A DNA stretch of 37,461 bases from Bacteroidales bacterium (GTDB lineage: Bacteria; Bacteroidota; Bacteroidia; Bacteroidales; WCHB1-69), in NCBI GenBank assembly GCA_017616775.1, contig JAFZXM010000022.1, positions 1 through 37,461 of the forward strand, in the 5' to 3' direction. Position numbers and translations under genes: made by a program. The notes below the pieces were generated by a model. That model saw only the letters and a program-made list of their open reading frames with translations. It was not told the DNA's origin and ran no database searches. This document shows positions 16,593 through 24,501 of the stretch, one piece after another. Position 1 is the first letter of the stretch; every line of letters begins with the position of its first letter.

Positions 16593-17629
16593 TGCAAGAA
16601 GATGAACTTTATATGCAGCGGGCCCTGCAATTGGCAGAAACAGCCATAGGTTATACTTCGCCCAATCCCATGGTGGGTTGCGTTATCGTTCATCAAGGAA
16701 AAATCATCGGCGAAGGCTTTCATCGCTGCTACGGACAGGCGCATGCCGAAATAAATGCGATGGAAAGCGTAAAAGACAAATCATTGCTATCGCAAAGCAC
16801 CATGTACGTTACTTTAGAACCGTGCTCCCACTACGGCAAAACACCCCCGTGCGCAGATGCCATCATCAACGCACATATCCCCAAAGTGGTGATAGCCGCC
16901 AAAGATACCAATGCCAAAGTAAGCGGACAAGGTATCTCCCGCCTGATACAAGCGGGTACAGAAGTAAAGCTCGGCATATTGGAACGTCAAGCGCAATGGA
17001 TGAACCGTCGTTTTTTCACCTTTCATAACCGACAAAGGCCTTATATCATCCTCAAATGGGCACAAACAGCCGACGGATATATGGATATCAACACCCCCGG
17101 CACCATCAACCGCCAATCATATTGGATTACCAATAACGCTCTAAGATACAAAGTACACTCATGGAGAGCAGAAGAAAGCGCCATTTTTTGCGGTGCCAAC
17201 ACTTTGAAAAATGACAATCCCCGGTTGAATGTGCGTTATGTGCACGGCAAACAACCCATACGCATAAGCTATCTGCATGAAGCCATCGACCCCGAACTGC
17301 ATTTTTTTGACGGCAGTCAGCCTTCATGGGTATTCACATCCGCACCTTGCAAAAACATGCCTAATGTAATCACCTATACCGTCAACCCCTGCTCATGGAT
17401 AATGGATATGCTCGGCATACTGCACCAACAATCCGTACTATCAATAATAATAGAAGGAGGCGCCTCCGTTTTGTCAGCATTTCTCCAAGCCGGATTATGG
17501 GATGAAATCAGGGTGCTGACAGGTGACAAATATTTTGGCAAAGGCTTGGCGGCACCTGCAATATCATTATTACCCCACCATGAAGAATGGGCGGATAAAG
17601 ATAAAATACTCTACTATTATCATGGCTAA
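16592..17629 (+). CDS. ribD: Bifunctional riboflavin deaminase/reductase
   Basis: A 345-residue RibD performing the second and third steps of riboflavin synthesis: deamination of diaminohydroxyphosphoribosylaminopyrimidine, then side-chain reduction. The N-terminal deaminase has HAE with zinc His51 and catalytic Glu53, and the PCSHYGKTPPC motif with zinc Cys78 and Cys87. The C-terminal reductase starts near residue 146 with RPYIILKWAQTADGYMD, followed by GANTLKNDNPRLNVR and IIEGGASVLSAFL. Both active regions look intact. The start overlaps the previous stop and its last eight bases overlap the RNase H gene. Other rib genes are not in the window. Confidence 0.95.
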   Translation: MQEDELYMQRALQLAETAIGYTSPNPMVGCVIVHQGKIIGEGFHRCYGQAHAEINAMESVKDKSLLSQSTMYVTLEPCSHYGKTPPCADAIINAHIPKVVIAAKDTNAKVSGQGISRLIQAGTEVKLGILERQAQWMNRRFFTFHNRQRPYIILKWAQTADGYMDINTPGTINRQSYWITNNALRYKVHSWRAEESAIFCGANTLKNDNPRLNVRYVHGKQPIRISYLHEAIDPELHFFDGSQPSWVFTSAPCKNMPNVITYTVNPCSWIMDMLGILHQQSVLSIIIEGGASVLSAFLQAGLWDEIRVLTGDKYFGKGLAAPAISLLPHHEEWADKDKILYYYHG

Positions 17630-18254
17630 AGCGAAGAATAAATATTATGTGGTGTGGAAAGGCATTCAGCCCGGCATATACAACAATTGGGAGGAATGCA
17701 AGAAGAATGTGGAAGGCTTTGCCGGACCGCAATATAAATCGTTTTCCACATTGGAAGAAGCGGAAAAAGCATATGCCCAAAAAGCCGAAGAACACATAGG
17801 AAAACGCACTTCCGCCATGCAGCCCATACTTGACAGTCTGTATGGCGCACCCGTTACACCCAGCATATCCGTGGACGGAGCCCATAGCAGCGCTACCCGC
17901 CTTTCGGAATACAGAGGTGTGGATACGGCCAGTAAAATCATCCTCTTTCACCAAGGTCCTTTTATGGACGGGACCAATAATGTGATGGAATTTTTGGCAC
18001 TTGTGCATGCTCTGGCTATGTGTACCCGGCAAAAAACATCCCTGCCTGTTTATTCCGACAGCGTTAATGCCATCAAATGGGTAAAAAACAAAAAATGCGG
18101 CACCAAATTAAAACCCACGGCTCACAACCAAATTTTATTCGACCTTATTGCAAGAGCGGAAAAATGGTTGCATACACATACTTATACCAACCCTGTCTTA
18201 AAATGGGAAACACATGCATGGGGAGAAATTCCCGCTGACTTCGGACGAAAATAA
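17622..18254 (+). CDS. RNase HI with N-terminal viroplasmin-like domain
   Basis: A 210-residue two-domain ribonuclease H degrading RNA in RNA-DNA hybrids. Residues 5-50 form the hybrid-binding/viroplasmin-like module (KYYVVWKGIQPGIYNNWEECKKNVEGF ... YKSFSTLEEAEKAY). A linker leads to an RNase H domain with catalytic Asp85 (SVDGAHS), Glu123 (NNVMEFLAL), Asp146 (VYSDSVNA) and Asp206 (PADFGRK). The set of four carboxylates is complete. The ATG at 17622 fixes the viroplasmin domain at the N-terminus; an earlier in-frame start would lie deep in ribD. It overlaps ribD by eight bases and the transporter by one. This domain arrangement is frequent in Bacteroidota. Confidence 0.9.
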   Translation: MAKAKNKYYVVWKGIQPGIYNNWEECKKNVEGFAGPQYKSFSTLEEAEKAYAQKAEEHIGKRTSAMQPILDSLYGAPVTPSISVDGAHSSATRLSEYRGVDTASKIILFHQGPFMDGTNNVMEFLALVHALAMCTRQKTSLPVYSDSVNAIKWVKNKKCGTKLKPTAHNQILFDLIARAEKWLHTHTYTNPVLKWETHAWGEIPADFGRK

Positions 18255-19177
18255 TGAACCGCATCAATCGTAAAACAGGATTATACATGCTCTTGGTGCT
18301 CTCCATGATATTTTGGGGAACCTCTTATGTATTCACCAAAATAGTGTTGCCCTGCACCAATCCCATTACACTTATATTTATCCGCTTAATTATTTCTTCT
18401 GCCATATTGTGGTTGACAATATGGCTTTTTAAACAAACCGAAAACATAGACAAACCGGATTGGAAATATATTTTCGCATTAGCTTTTTTCGAACCGTTTT
18501 TGTATTTTATAGGTGAAACCTATGCCTTGGAAAGAGTAAGCCCCATTATAGTATCACCCATGATAGCCACCATACCCGTGTTCACCGCCCTGGTTATGAC
18601 CACATTTTATCATGTACGATTATCCAAACTGAATATGACCGGCATATTTATTTCCTTTTTAGGCGTAATTGTTATCATTATTAATAAAAATATGCACATA
18701 GATGTGGATATTTGCGGACTGCTGTTACTCCTGCTGGCAGTGGCGTCATCCATAGGCTACGGCTTAATGATCACCAAACTGTCCGGTAAAATAAATGCAC
18801 TTCTGCTTATAGCGCTGCAAAACACGATAGGCATACTCCTGTTTTTTCCGCTATGGCTGCTCTGGGGCGACCCTATCGCTTACCAACAGCTCCAGCCATT
18901 GTCCTTCAACTTGTCCCAACCTGTTGTTTTTTGGCTCTGCGTACTCATATTGGCCATATTTTCATCTTCACTGGCTTTTATGTTTTATTCTATGGCTGTA
19001 GCTCAAATAGGCATTTCCCGAGCTTCTGTTTTTACCAATTTGATTCCCATATTTACAGCCATTACCGCTTATTTCCTTACAGGTGAAATACTTTCTCCGC
19101 TCAAAATGACGGGTATCCTTATCATCATCACAGGAGTGATTCTCACCCAATCGGACCGCAATGCGCGTATCCGCTAA
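18254..19177 (+). CDS. EamA-family (DMT) transporter
   Basis: A 307-residue inner-membrane protein with ten predicted hydrophobic helices in two tandem EamA repeats of about 140 residues. The first has FWGTSYVFTKIVL and the PLGVIIVI-like FLGVIVIIINKN end. The second begins near LLLLLAVASSIGYGLMITKLSG and ends with ILIIITGVILTQSDR. Family members export or import metabolites such as amino acids or nucleosides; the substrate cannot be read. It starts on the last base of the RNase H stop codon and ends the five-gene plus-strand chain from panB. Function within the chain is unknown. Confidence 0.88.
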   Translation: MNRINRKTGLYMLLVLSMIFWGTSYVFTKIVLPCTNPITLIFIRLIISSAILWLTIWLFKQTENIDKPDWKYIFALAFFEPFLYFIGETYALERVSPIIVSPMIATIPVFTALVMTTFYHVRLSKLNMTGIFISFLGVIVIIINKNMHIDVDICGLLLLLLAVASSIGYGLMITKLSGKINALLLIALQNTIGILLFFPLWLLWGDPIAYQQLQPLSFNLSQPVVFWLCVLILAIFSSSLAFMFYSMAVAQIGISRASVFTNLIPIFTAITAYFLTGEILSPLKMTGILIIITGVILTQSDRNARIR

Positions 19178-19283
19178 AAACAAGCCTCCGCCGTAAAACA
19201 TATACAGGTCCGCCTCCCTATTCTTATCCGCCGGAAACTATTGCTGCTGATATTTGCTGCCTTTACAGGCAGAATAATCAAAA

Positions 19284-19313
19284 AAAAGAGAAAAGACTCA
19301 TCTTTTCTCTTTT
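19284..19313 (-). terminator. Bidirectional terminator between the EamA and SIMPL genes
   Basis: A perfect 13-bp inverted repeat AAAAGAGAAAAGA / TCTTTTCTCTTTT around the loop CTCA, preceded by further A on the plus strand. On the minus strand it ends in a T run, just past the SIMPL-domain gene. It may also stop the convergent EamA message. Confidence 0.8.
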
Positions 19314-19337
19314 GGGGGGAGGTAAAGCGGTAATATT

Positions 19338-20075
19338 TTATTTTACATAATAAGTCAGCCTCATATTAATGCTGGCACGCTTCTCTTTGGAAGAAGTGTT
19401 AAAAGTGCCGCCCCAGGAATAGTCATCGGAAGAATTGGGGGCCGTGATTTGGAATACCCCCATGTTGGCGGTTTTTAACCCTGCAAGGCGCGAACCCGCA
19501 TTGTTGGTAATGGTTTCGGCTCTTTTTTTGGCATCCAAAGTGGCTTGCTCAAGCATTGCTATCTTTAAATCAGCCAATTTGGTATAATAATATTCTATAT
19601 AATTGGCGTTTATCTGAATATTGCTGTCCAAAAGTTCGGATATTTCACGGGATATTTTCTCTATTTTTTCCACTTCCTTCGATTCTATGCGTACACTTTG
19701 GGTAAGCTGATAACCGTTAAACTTACGGACCGACTGGCGGGCGGATTCGTTCCAATCGTAAGAATAGTCTTCATAATTGGTAATGGCATTGAATACAATA
19801 TCTTTTTCGGCAATCCCCTTTCCTATGAGATATTCTTTCACTGTTTCGTTTTGTTTCTTCATAATGGAATACGATTCTTTGATATCCATCTTTTTTACGG
19901 AAAAATCGAATTTCTACACAATGAGGTCCGATGTGAAGTCTTTTTCGGCCAATCCCACTACAGATACGGTTCGGGGTGCTCTTTTGGCCAGATAAAAATA
20001 ATAGCCTGCGCCGACAAATGCAATTATAAACCCCAAACTGGCAATAATGCTGATAATAATACCTGATTTTTTCAT
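19338..20075 (-). pseudogene. SIMPL-domain (DUF541) protein gene interrupted by an amber codon
   Basis: Translated from the ATG at 20075, the frame gives a signal-anchor (KKSGIIISIIASLGFIIAF...) and VSVVGLAEKDFTSDLIV, then TAG at 19914-19916 (codon 54), then KFDFSVKKMDIKESYSI... to the end. The remaining sequence shows the normal SIMPL body, including YEDYSYDWNESARQSVRKFNGYQLTQ, YYYTKLADLKIAMLEQAT and AGLKTANMGVFQI. In family members I know, this site reads SDLIVW, so a single TGG-to-TAG change is the simplest explanation. The frame is otherwise intact at 246 codons. A restart at the ATG 19889 would give a 183-residue form lacking its membrane anchor. It lies 20 bases after rsmA. Membrane-anchored periplasmic function is unknown. 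Confidence 0.85.
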
Positions 20076-20095
20076 ATTAATATTGTTTAAACTAT

Positions 20096-20860
20096 TTATT
20101 TACAATGTTGTGCAAGATAAACAAATTCCTGTACTCCGAGTGATTCCGGTCTTCGTTCAAAAATAGGGTCATTTGTGAAGTTATCATCAAAACTCATGCC
20201 TTTGAGTGAATTTCTGAGCATTTTCCTTCTTTGGTTGAAAGCTGTTTTCACTATGTTTTTAAATATTGTTTCGTCACAATCCAAGTGTTGCACTTTATTG
20301 CGGGTTAAACGGATAACACCCGATTTTACTTTCGGCGGCGGATTAAACACATGTTCGGGCACGGTGAACAAATATTCAATATCGTAATAAGCCTGCAACA
20401 ATACGCTGAGTATGCCATAATCCTTATTTCCGGGCAGGGAAGCTATCCGCGCTGCCACTTCTTTTTGGAACATGCCTACCACTTCCAATATAATATCCTT
20501 ATTTTCCAATGTTTTTATTAATATTTGAGAGGATATGTTATAAGGAAAATTTCCTATAAGGGCAAATGGTGTTGAAAACAGGGAGGTCAAATCCATTTTT
20601 AAAAAATCGGCGGCATGCATATTTTCTTTTATTGCAGGAATATGCTGCTGCAGATAAGCTATGGATTCCCTGTCTATTTCCACCACATGAACATTGTATT
20701 GGGAATGCTCCAAAAGTATACGGGTAAGCACCCCCGTTCCCGGCCCCACTTCCAACACATTGGCATATTGACCGCGGAGACTGTCCACTATCTTACGGGC
20801 TATGGACAAATCGGTAAGAAAATGCTGCCCTAAATGTTTTTTCGCCTTTACACCGTCCAT
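20096..20860 (-). CDS. rsmA: 16S rRNA dimethyladenosine transferase
   Basis: A 254-residue RsmA/KsgA that dimethylates the two adjacent adenosines in the 3'-terminal helix of 16S rRNA. Seen are the N-terminal KKHLGQHFLTDLSIARKIV, the SAM-binding VLEVGPGTGVLT at 35-46, the acidic end of beta-2 (VEIDRE) and the catalytic NFPY at 104-107. Further on are FQKEVAARI, VPEHVFNPPPKVKSGVIRL, and a C-terminal helical domain with AFNQRRKMLRNSL. Complete, normal length. It lies 49 bases after the carboxyltransferase gene and just before the SIMPL-domain gene on the same strand. Confidence 0.96.
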   Translation of the reverse strand: MDGVKAKKHLGQHFLTDLSIARKIVDSLRGQYANVLEVGPGTGVLTRILLEHSQYNVHVVEIDRESIAYLQQHIPAIKENMHAADFLKMDLTSLFSTPFALIGNFPYNISSQILIKTLENKDIILEVVGMFQKEVAARIASLPGNKDYGILSVLLQAYYDIEYLFTVPEHVFNPPPKVKSGVIRLTRNKVQHLDCDETIFKNIVKTAFNQRRKMLRNSLKGMSFDDNFTNDPIFERRPESLGVQEFVYLAQHCK

Positions 20861-20909
20861 GAGCGGATATTATACGTAAGAAAAACGATGTTTGCTTTCT
20901 TCACTAAAA

Positions 20910-22697
20910 TTATTGTATCCAGGCAATAATTTCCCCTTTGCTCACCTTGCTGCCTTGTTTGACACAAGTATCTATCAATTTTCCGCTTACGGGGGCTGTC
21001 ACCTCTTCCATGCCGTAAAAGGCCAATATGGAGGCAAAATAATCACCTTGCTTGTAATCTTTGCCCGGCTGGGGTGCTACGGATTTGTCGGTGATATCGG
21101 CTTCCCATAACATAGTTCCGCTCACAGGAGCCAGCACAGGTGTTGCATTGGGATATTTTTCGGAGATATACGCCAGGCATCTTTCCGCTTGTTCTTCTTT
21201 GGACAAAGGCACTGCCGGAGCTTGCGCCTTGGCTTTTTCTTCGCGTATTTTTGCCAAATCTTCTTCAAAACGTTTTTTGGCTATTCCTGATTTATAATCC
21301 CGATATTGACGGTCATGCATGGCCAATTCAAACAATTCTTCCTCATCTTCACCCATGTCCCAACCGTTGTCTTCCATTTCCTTGCGGTAAACATCCAATT
21401 GGTCTTCAACAATATCCTGAGGATTTCCGGTGTAGAATTCAAGATTTTGGGCCTTTGCCAATTCTATGATTTCGGGGGCGAGCTTTCCCGGAAGCCGGCC
21501 GTTTTTACCCAATATCATATTCCAACTGTCTTTGTCTATCTGCGAAAAACGGGGCTTGCCGTTGGCAAGGCTGTAAATGTTCATCAAAGCGATATTTTTT
21601 ACATATTGACTGAAGGGTGTCACCAAAGGCGGATTACCCAACATGGGCCATATGTGTTCCACTTCCTGGAACAATTGCACCAAAAGATTGTCTATGGTAA
21701 CCTCCGGCTTGTTGTTTTTACGCAAAGCCGCATTGATAGCGACATGCATTCCCTGCAAATCAGACATCATAGAACCCATCATGCCTCCCGGCAAACCGCA
21801 CCCCACCAATAGGGATGTGGCTATTTTATTACGGGGATTGATGAAATCACCCAAAAAATCGTCCATGAAAGATTGTGTAAGGCTACGGGCTTCCATATAA
21901 GCTTCCATATTGATATCGGCAACGGTAAAACCTGCATCTTTAAGCATAGCCCTGATGGTAATCACATCGGGATGCACCATACCCCATGAAAGCGGCTCCA
22001 TGGCAACATCGATATAGTCGGCACCTGCACGGGCAACCTCCAATGTGGACGCCACAGACAAACCCGGACCGCTATGGCCGTGATATTGAACAAGAATATG
22101 CGGATATTTTCTCTTTATTTCATATACCAACTTTCCTAATGTTTCCGGCCGGCCTACGCCTGCCATATCTTTCAAACATATTTCATCGGCACCGTATTCC
22201 ACCAATTTATCCACCACACCTATATAGTATTCCACAGTATGTATGGGCGAATGGGTGATACTCAACGCCGCCTGCGATATCATACCCGCCTCTTTGGCAT
22301 ATTTGACCGACAGCTCAAGATTACGATGATCGTTCAACCCGCAAAAAGAACGCATAATATCCACACCTTGCGCTTTCTTTACTTTTGCCATCAACCGGCG
22401 GACATCGGCCGGCACAGGATACATGCGTATGCCGTTGAGCGCTCTTTCAAGCATGTGCGTTTGGATACCCGCCTTGTTGAAAGGTTTTGTCCATTCCCTC
22501 ACCGCCTTGTTCGGATTTTCACCATACAAAAGATTTACCTGCTCAAATGCTCCCCCATTTGTTTCTATCCGGGCAAAACATCCCATGTCTATTATGACCG
22601 GAGCAATTTTCACAAGCTGGTCAACACGTGGCTGATATTTGCCCGAAGACTGCCACATGTCTCTATATACTAAACTGAATTTAACTTCTCTTCCCAT
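20910..22697 (-). CDS. Oxaloacetate decarboxylase alpha / pyruvate carboxylase B-type carboxyltransferase
   Basis: About 595 residues. The HMGL-like TIM barrel has FSLVYRDMWQSSGKYQPRVDQL, MRSFCGLND, EICLKDMAGVGRPE and the metal-binding HGHSGPGLS string. A PYC_OADA-type conserved domain follows with TPFSQYVKNIALMN and GKNGRLPGKLAPEI. An Ala/Lys/Glu-rich linker leads to a C-terminal biotinyl-like fold (APVSGTML ... TAPVSGKL ... VKQGSKVSKGEI). The hairpin that normally bears AMKM reads AFYGME, so the biotin lysine is missing. The catalytic barrel transfers carboxyl between oxaloacetate/pyruvate and biotin, presumably on a separate carrier protein. The ATG at 22697 is chosen because an upstream TTG falls in the promoter. 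Family assignment is firm, but direction of the reaction is not. Confidence 0.87.
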   Translation of the reverse strand: MGREVKFSLVYRDMWQSSGKYQPRVDQLVKIAPVIIDMGCFARIETNGGAFEQVNLLYGENPNKAVREWTKPFNKAGIQTHMLERALNGIRMYPVPADVRRLMAKVKKAQGVDIMRSFCGLNDHRNLELSVKYAKEAGMISQAALSITHSPIHTVEYYIGVVDKLVEYGADEICLKDMAGVGRPETLGKLVYEIKRKYPHILVQYHGHSGPGLSVASTLEVARAGADYIDVAMEPLSWGMVHPDVITIRAMLKDAGFTVADINMEAYMEARSLTQSFMDDFLGDFINPRNKIATSLLVGCGLPGGMMGSMMSDLQGMHVAINAALRKNNKPEVTIDNLLVQLFQEVEHIWPMLGNPPLVTPFSQYVKNIALMNIYSLANGKPRFSQIDKDSWNMILGKNGRLPGKLAPEIIELAKAQNLEFYTGNPQDIVEDQLDVYRKEMEDNGWDMGEDEEELFELAMHDRQYRDYKSGIAKKRFEEDLAKIREEKAKAQAPAVPLSKEEQAERCLAYISEKYPNATPVLAPVSGTMLWEADITDKSVAPQPGKDYKQGDYFASILAFYGMEEVTAPVSGKLIDTCVKQGSKVSKGEIIAWIQ

Positions 22698-22715
22698 ATT
22701 ATTAAAAATTTTGTG

Positions 22716-22723
22716 CAAATGTA
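22716..22723 (-). promoter_or_regulatory. -7 box for the carboxyltransferase-rsmA-SIMPL unit
   Basis: TACATTTG on the minus strand, about 19 bases before the ATG at 22697. No second promoter was seen before rsmA or the SIMPL-domain gene. Confidence 0.6.
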
Positions 22724-22872
22724 CTATAATTCCACATATATTTTCGCGTTTTGAAAAAATTTTTATCCGATTGTTTTTAATTGTTTGTCAACAGCTTACA
22801 ACTTTGCAAGAAAAACCGGAACAAAAAAAAACGTTGTTTATCCGCTTTTTTCCGAATAATCCGCTAAAATGC

Positions 22873-22880
22873 TACCTTTG
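22873..22880 (+). promoter_or_regulatory. -7 box for the unknown exported protein
   Basis: TACCTTTG in the context AAAATGC-TACCTTTG-CAAATTG, 38 bases before the ATG at 22918. Confidence 0.75.
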
Positions 22881-22917
22881 CAAATTGAAATAAGCCGGAC
22901 AAAAATAACATATTCCA

Positions 22918-23574
22918 ATGAACATACGGATAAACATTTACGGAAAAACCTTATTGGCACTGCTATTGTTATGCATTGGCTACGGCATGCAGGCACAAGA
23001 AAAAGATAATCACACTTCCGCCTACAAATTCACGGCAAGCGTTTATCCTTACCTCACCAAATATGCGCCTCACCGCATGCATTATTACAGAATATACACC
23101 TATGTGGACAAAAACATACGCATCAACAAATATGTAGGAGACCAAAATACGCTTTACACCTATATTCTGGCAGGTGAAAACAAAGAACACCAGATTGTGG
23201 TTTCGGGTTCATCCATATTCACCGGCACCGAAGAATATTATCCCGACAGAGATAATATTCCCTATATTTTAAAACCCGCAAGAAAAACCAAACAAATAGC
23301 CGGACAAGAAGTAAAAAAATACAAACTGGAGATGTTTGGAGAAAAAAGCATTATATGGCTCAGCAATCTGGAATGCATCCCTCCTATGGACGTTCCCTAC
23401 AGTTCGGCACTGCACCGCTTGATAATGGCACAACAATTCCATAAAAATAAAGAAACTGTCTGCATGCAAATTCTATCCATCAACACACAATATGTTATTT
23501 CCCCCGAATTATTGAAAGCATGCACGGAACACACAGTCAACGATACGGATATTGAAGCTGTATTCAAAGAATAG
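22918..23574 (+). CDS. Exported protein of unknown function
   Basis: A 218-residue protein with an N-terminal signal peptide (hydrophobic TLLALLLLCIGYG, cleavage near MQAQ, residue ~27). The mature part is soluble-looking and rich in Tyr, Lys and charged residues. A central segment KQIAGQEVKKYKLEMFGEKSIIWLSN resembles the core of DUF4412-type or GLPGLI-type exported proteins of Bacteroidota, in which a Gly-x-x-x-Lys-Lys-Tyr strand is followed by a Trp strand. I regard this as a hint, not an assignment. Its own promoter lies just upstream, and it is divergent from the carboxyltransferase unit. No terminator is clear after it. Periplasmic or surface location is likely. Confidence 0.75.
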   Translation: MNIRINIYGKTLLALLLLCIGYGMQAQEKDNHTSAYKFTASVYPYLTKYAPHRMHYYRIYTYVDKNIRINKYVGDQNTLYTYILAGENKEHQIVVSGSSIFTGTEEYYPDRDNIPYILKPARKTKQIAGQEVKKYKLEMFGEKSIIWLSNLECIPPMDVPYSSALHRLIMAQQFHKNKETVCMQILSINTQYVISPELLKACTEHTVNDTDIEAVFKE

Positions 23575-23754
23575 CCTTTGCACTGTTCCGTAAACGGTGT
23601 ACCGGCAAAGCAGGCTTTGCGCCGGGCATTCAGCCAAAGCAAAAAAAATATGACGCATATTGCCTTGCCCTTGGGAAGATGCCGCCCCTTTGAAACAGGA
23701 ATCCATCAAAAGGAGAAATATTTTCCTGACATTGCTTTTTTTCAAAAAAAATGA
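23575..23754 (+). other. Intergenic stretch with an unexplained palindrome
   Basis: No gene is seen in 23575-23841. GCAAAGC-AG-GCTTTGC at 23605-23620 is a perfect inverted repeat flanked by CCGG/GCCGG, but it has no T run on either strand. From 23755 the stretch is the promoter and leader of the rubrerythrin gene. Confidence 0.4.
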
Positions 23755-23762
23755 TACCTTTG
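23755..23762 (+). promoter_or_regulatory. -7 box for reverse rubrerythrin
   Basis: TACCTTTG in the context AAAAAAAATGA-TACCTTTG-CAAATG. It implies a leader of about 70 bases, longer than for most neighbours. Confidence 0.75.
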
Positions 23763-23767
23763 CAAAT

Positions 23768-23793
23768 GCATAGGGCGGATACGGTCCCTTTGC
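23768..23793 (+). other. Leader hairpin of the rubrerythrin message
   Basis: GCATAGGG pairs with CCCTTTGC (one mismatch) around a ten-base loop. It lies at the predicted 5' end of the transcript, so it could cap and stabilise the message; this is inference. Confidence 0.35.
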
Positions 23794-23841
23794 CATCAAC
23801 CAGATATAAAGAAATATTAACATAACCATAAAAAATAAGAT

Positions 23842-24390
23842 ATGAACAAGAAATTTATTTGCCCGATATGCGGATACGTGCATGAAGGCACTTCTGCTCC
23901 TGAAAGATGCCCCCAATGCAGACAAATAGTGGAATGGAAAGTGTTGGAAGAAAACGGAGCCCTGAATTTTGTTACGGAACATGTACTCGGCGTAGCCAAA
24001 AATTCCAATGAAGAGATGATAAAAGACCTGAATGCCCATTTTATGGCAGAAGCCACTGAAGTGGGTATGTATTTGGCCATGAGCCGCCAAGCGGACCGTG
24101 AAGGCTATTCCGAAATAGCGGAAGCTTTCAAACGTTATGCCTGGGAAGAGGCAGAACATTGTGCCAAATTTGCAGAATTGCTGGGTGATGTGGTTTGGGA
24201 TACCAAAACCAACGTAGAAAAACGTATGAACGCCGAAGCCGGTGCTTGCGAAGATAAAATGCGTATAGCCCGTATTGCCAAAGAACACGATTGGGATGCA
24301 ATACACGACACCGTACACGAAATGGCAAAAGACGAAGCCCGTCACGGCAAAGGTTTTGAAGGACTGTTCAACAGATATTTCAAAAAATAA
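23842..24390 (+). CDS. Reverse rubrerythrin
   Basis: A 182-residue two-domain iron protein. The N-terminal rubredoxin-like site uses Cys7, Cys10, Cys23 and Cys26 (CPICG ... CPQCR). The ferritin-like four-helix domain follows, with ligands such as Glu70 (HFMAEATEVGMY), Glu103-x-x-His106 (WEEAEHCAKF) and the C-terminal KDEARHGKGFEGL. The rubredoxin-first order distinguishes it from classical rubrerythrin. Family members reduce hydrogen peroxide with NAD(P)H-derived electrons and protect anaerobes during air exposure. Cytoplasmic. Monocistronic, with its own promoter and a strong terminator. A long antisense reading across it is not credible. Confidence 0.93.
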   Translation: MNKKFICPICGYVHEGTSAPERCPQCRQIVEWKVLEENGALNFVTEHVLGVAKNSNEEMIKDLNAHFMAEATEVGMYLAMSRQADREGYSEIAEAFKRYAWEEAEHCAKFAELLGDVVWDTKTNVEKRMNAEAGACEDKMRIARIAKEHDWDAIHDTVHEMAKDEARHGKGFEGLFNRYFKK

Positions 24391-24413
24391 TATCAGCAGA
24401 ACTTTTGAATATA

Positions 24414-24443
24414 AAAGAGTGATGTAATGTCACTCTTTTTTTT
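24414..24443 (+). terminator. Rho-independent terminator after rubrerythrin
   Basis: AAAGAGTGA (24414-24422) pairs with TCACTCTTT (24430-24438) around a seven-base loop, followed by a T run. Confidence 0.88.
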
Positions 24444-24471
24444 GCATGCGCAAAAATAAAAAGAAAACAAC

Positions 24472-24479
24472 TATATTTG
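24472..24479 (+). promoter_or_regulatory. -7 box for the nitrilase-family gene
   Basis: TATATTTG followed by CACA, 22 bases before the ATG. It lacks the C of the usual CTTTG core and the TGn extension. Confidence 0.6.
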
Positions 24480-24501
24480 CACATTATTAAACAAAAGCGA
24501 C

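Noticed and set aside
19338..19889. Treating the 183-residue SIMPL frame as the full gene
   Set aside because: The same frame continues upstream, after one TAG, with a membrane anchor and conserved SIMPL start, so the short form is only a remnant or restart.
23602..23625. Palindrome GCAAAGC-AG-GCTTTGC as a terminator
   Set aside because: No T run follows on either strand; left as an unexplained inverted repeat.
23509..24345. A 278-residue minus-strand reading frame covering the rubrerythrin gene
   Set aside because: The plus strand has complete reverse-rubrerythrin metal sites, a promoter and a terminator. The antisense product is Phe/His-rich with no motif.
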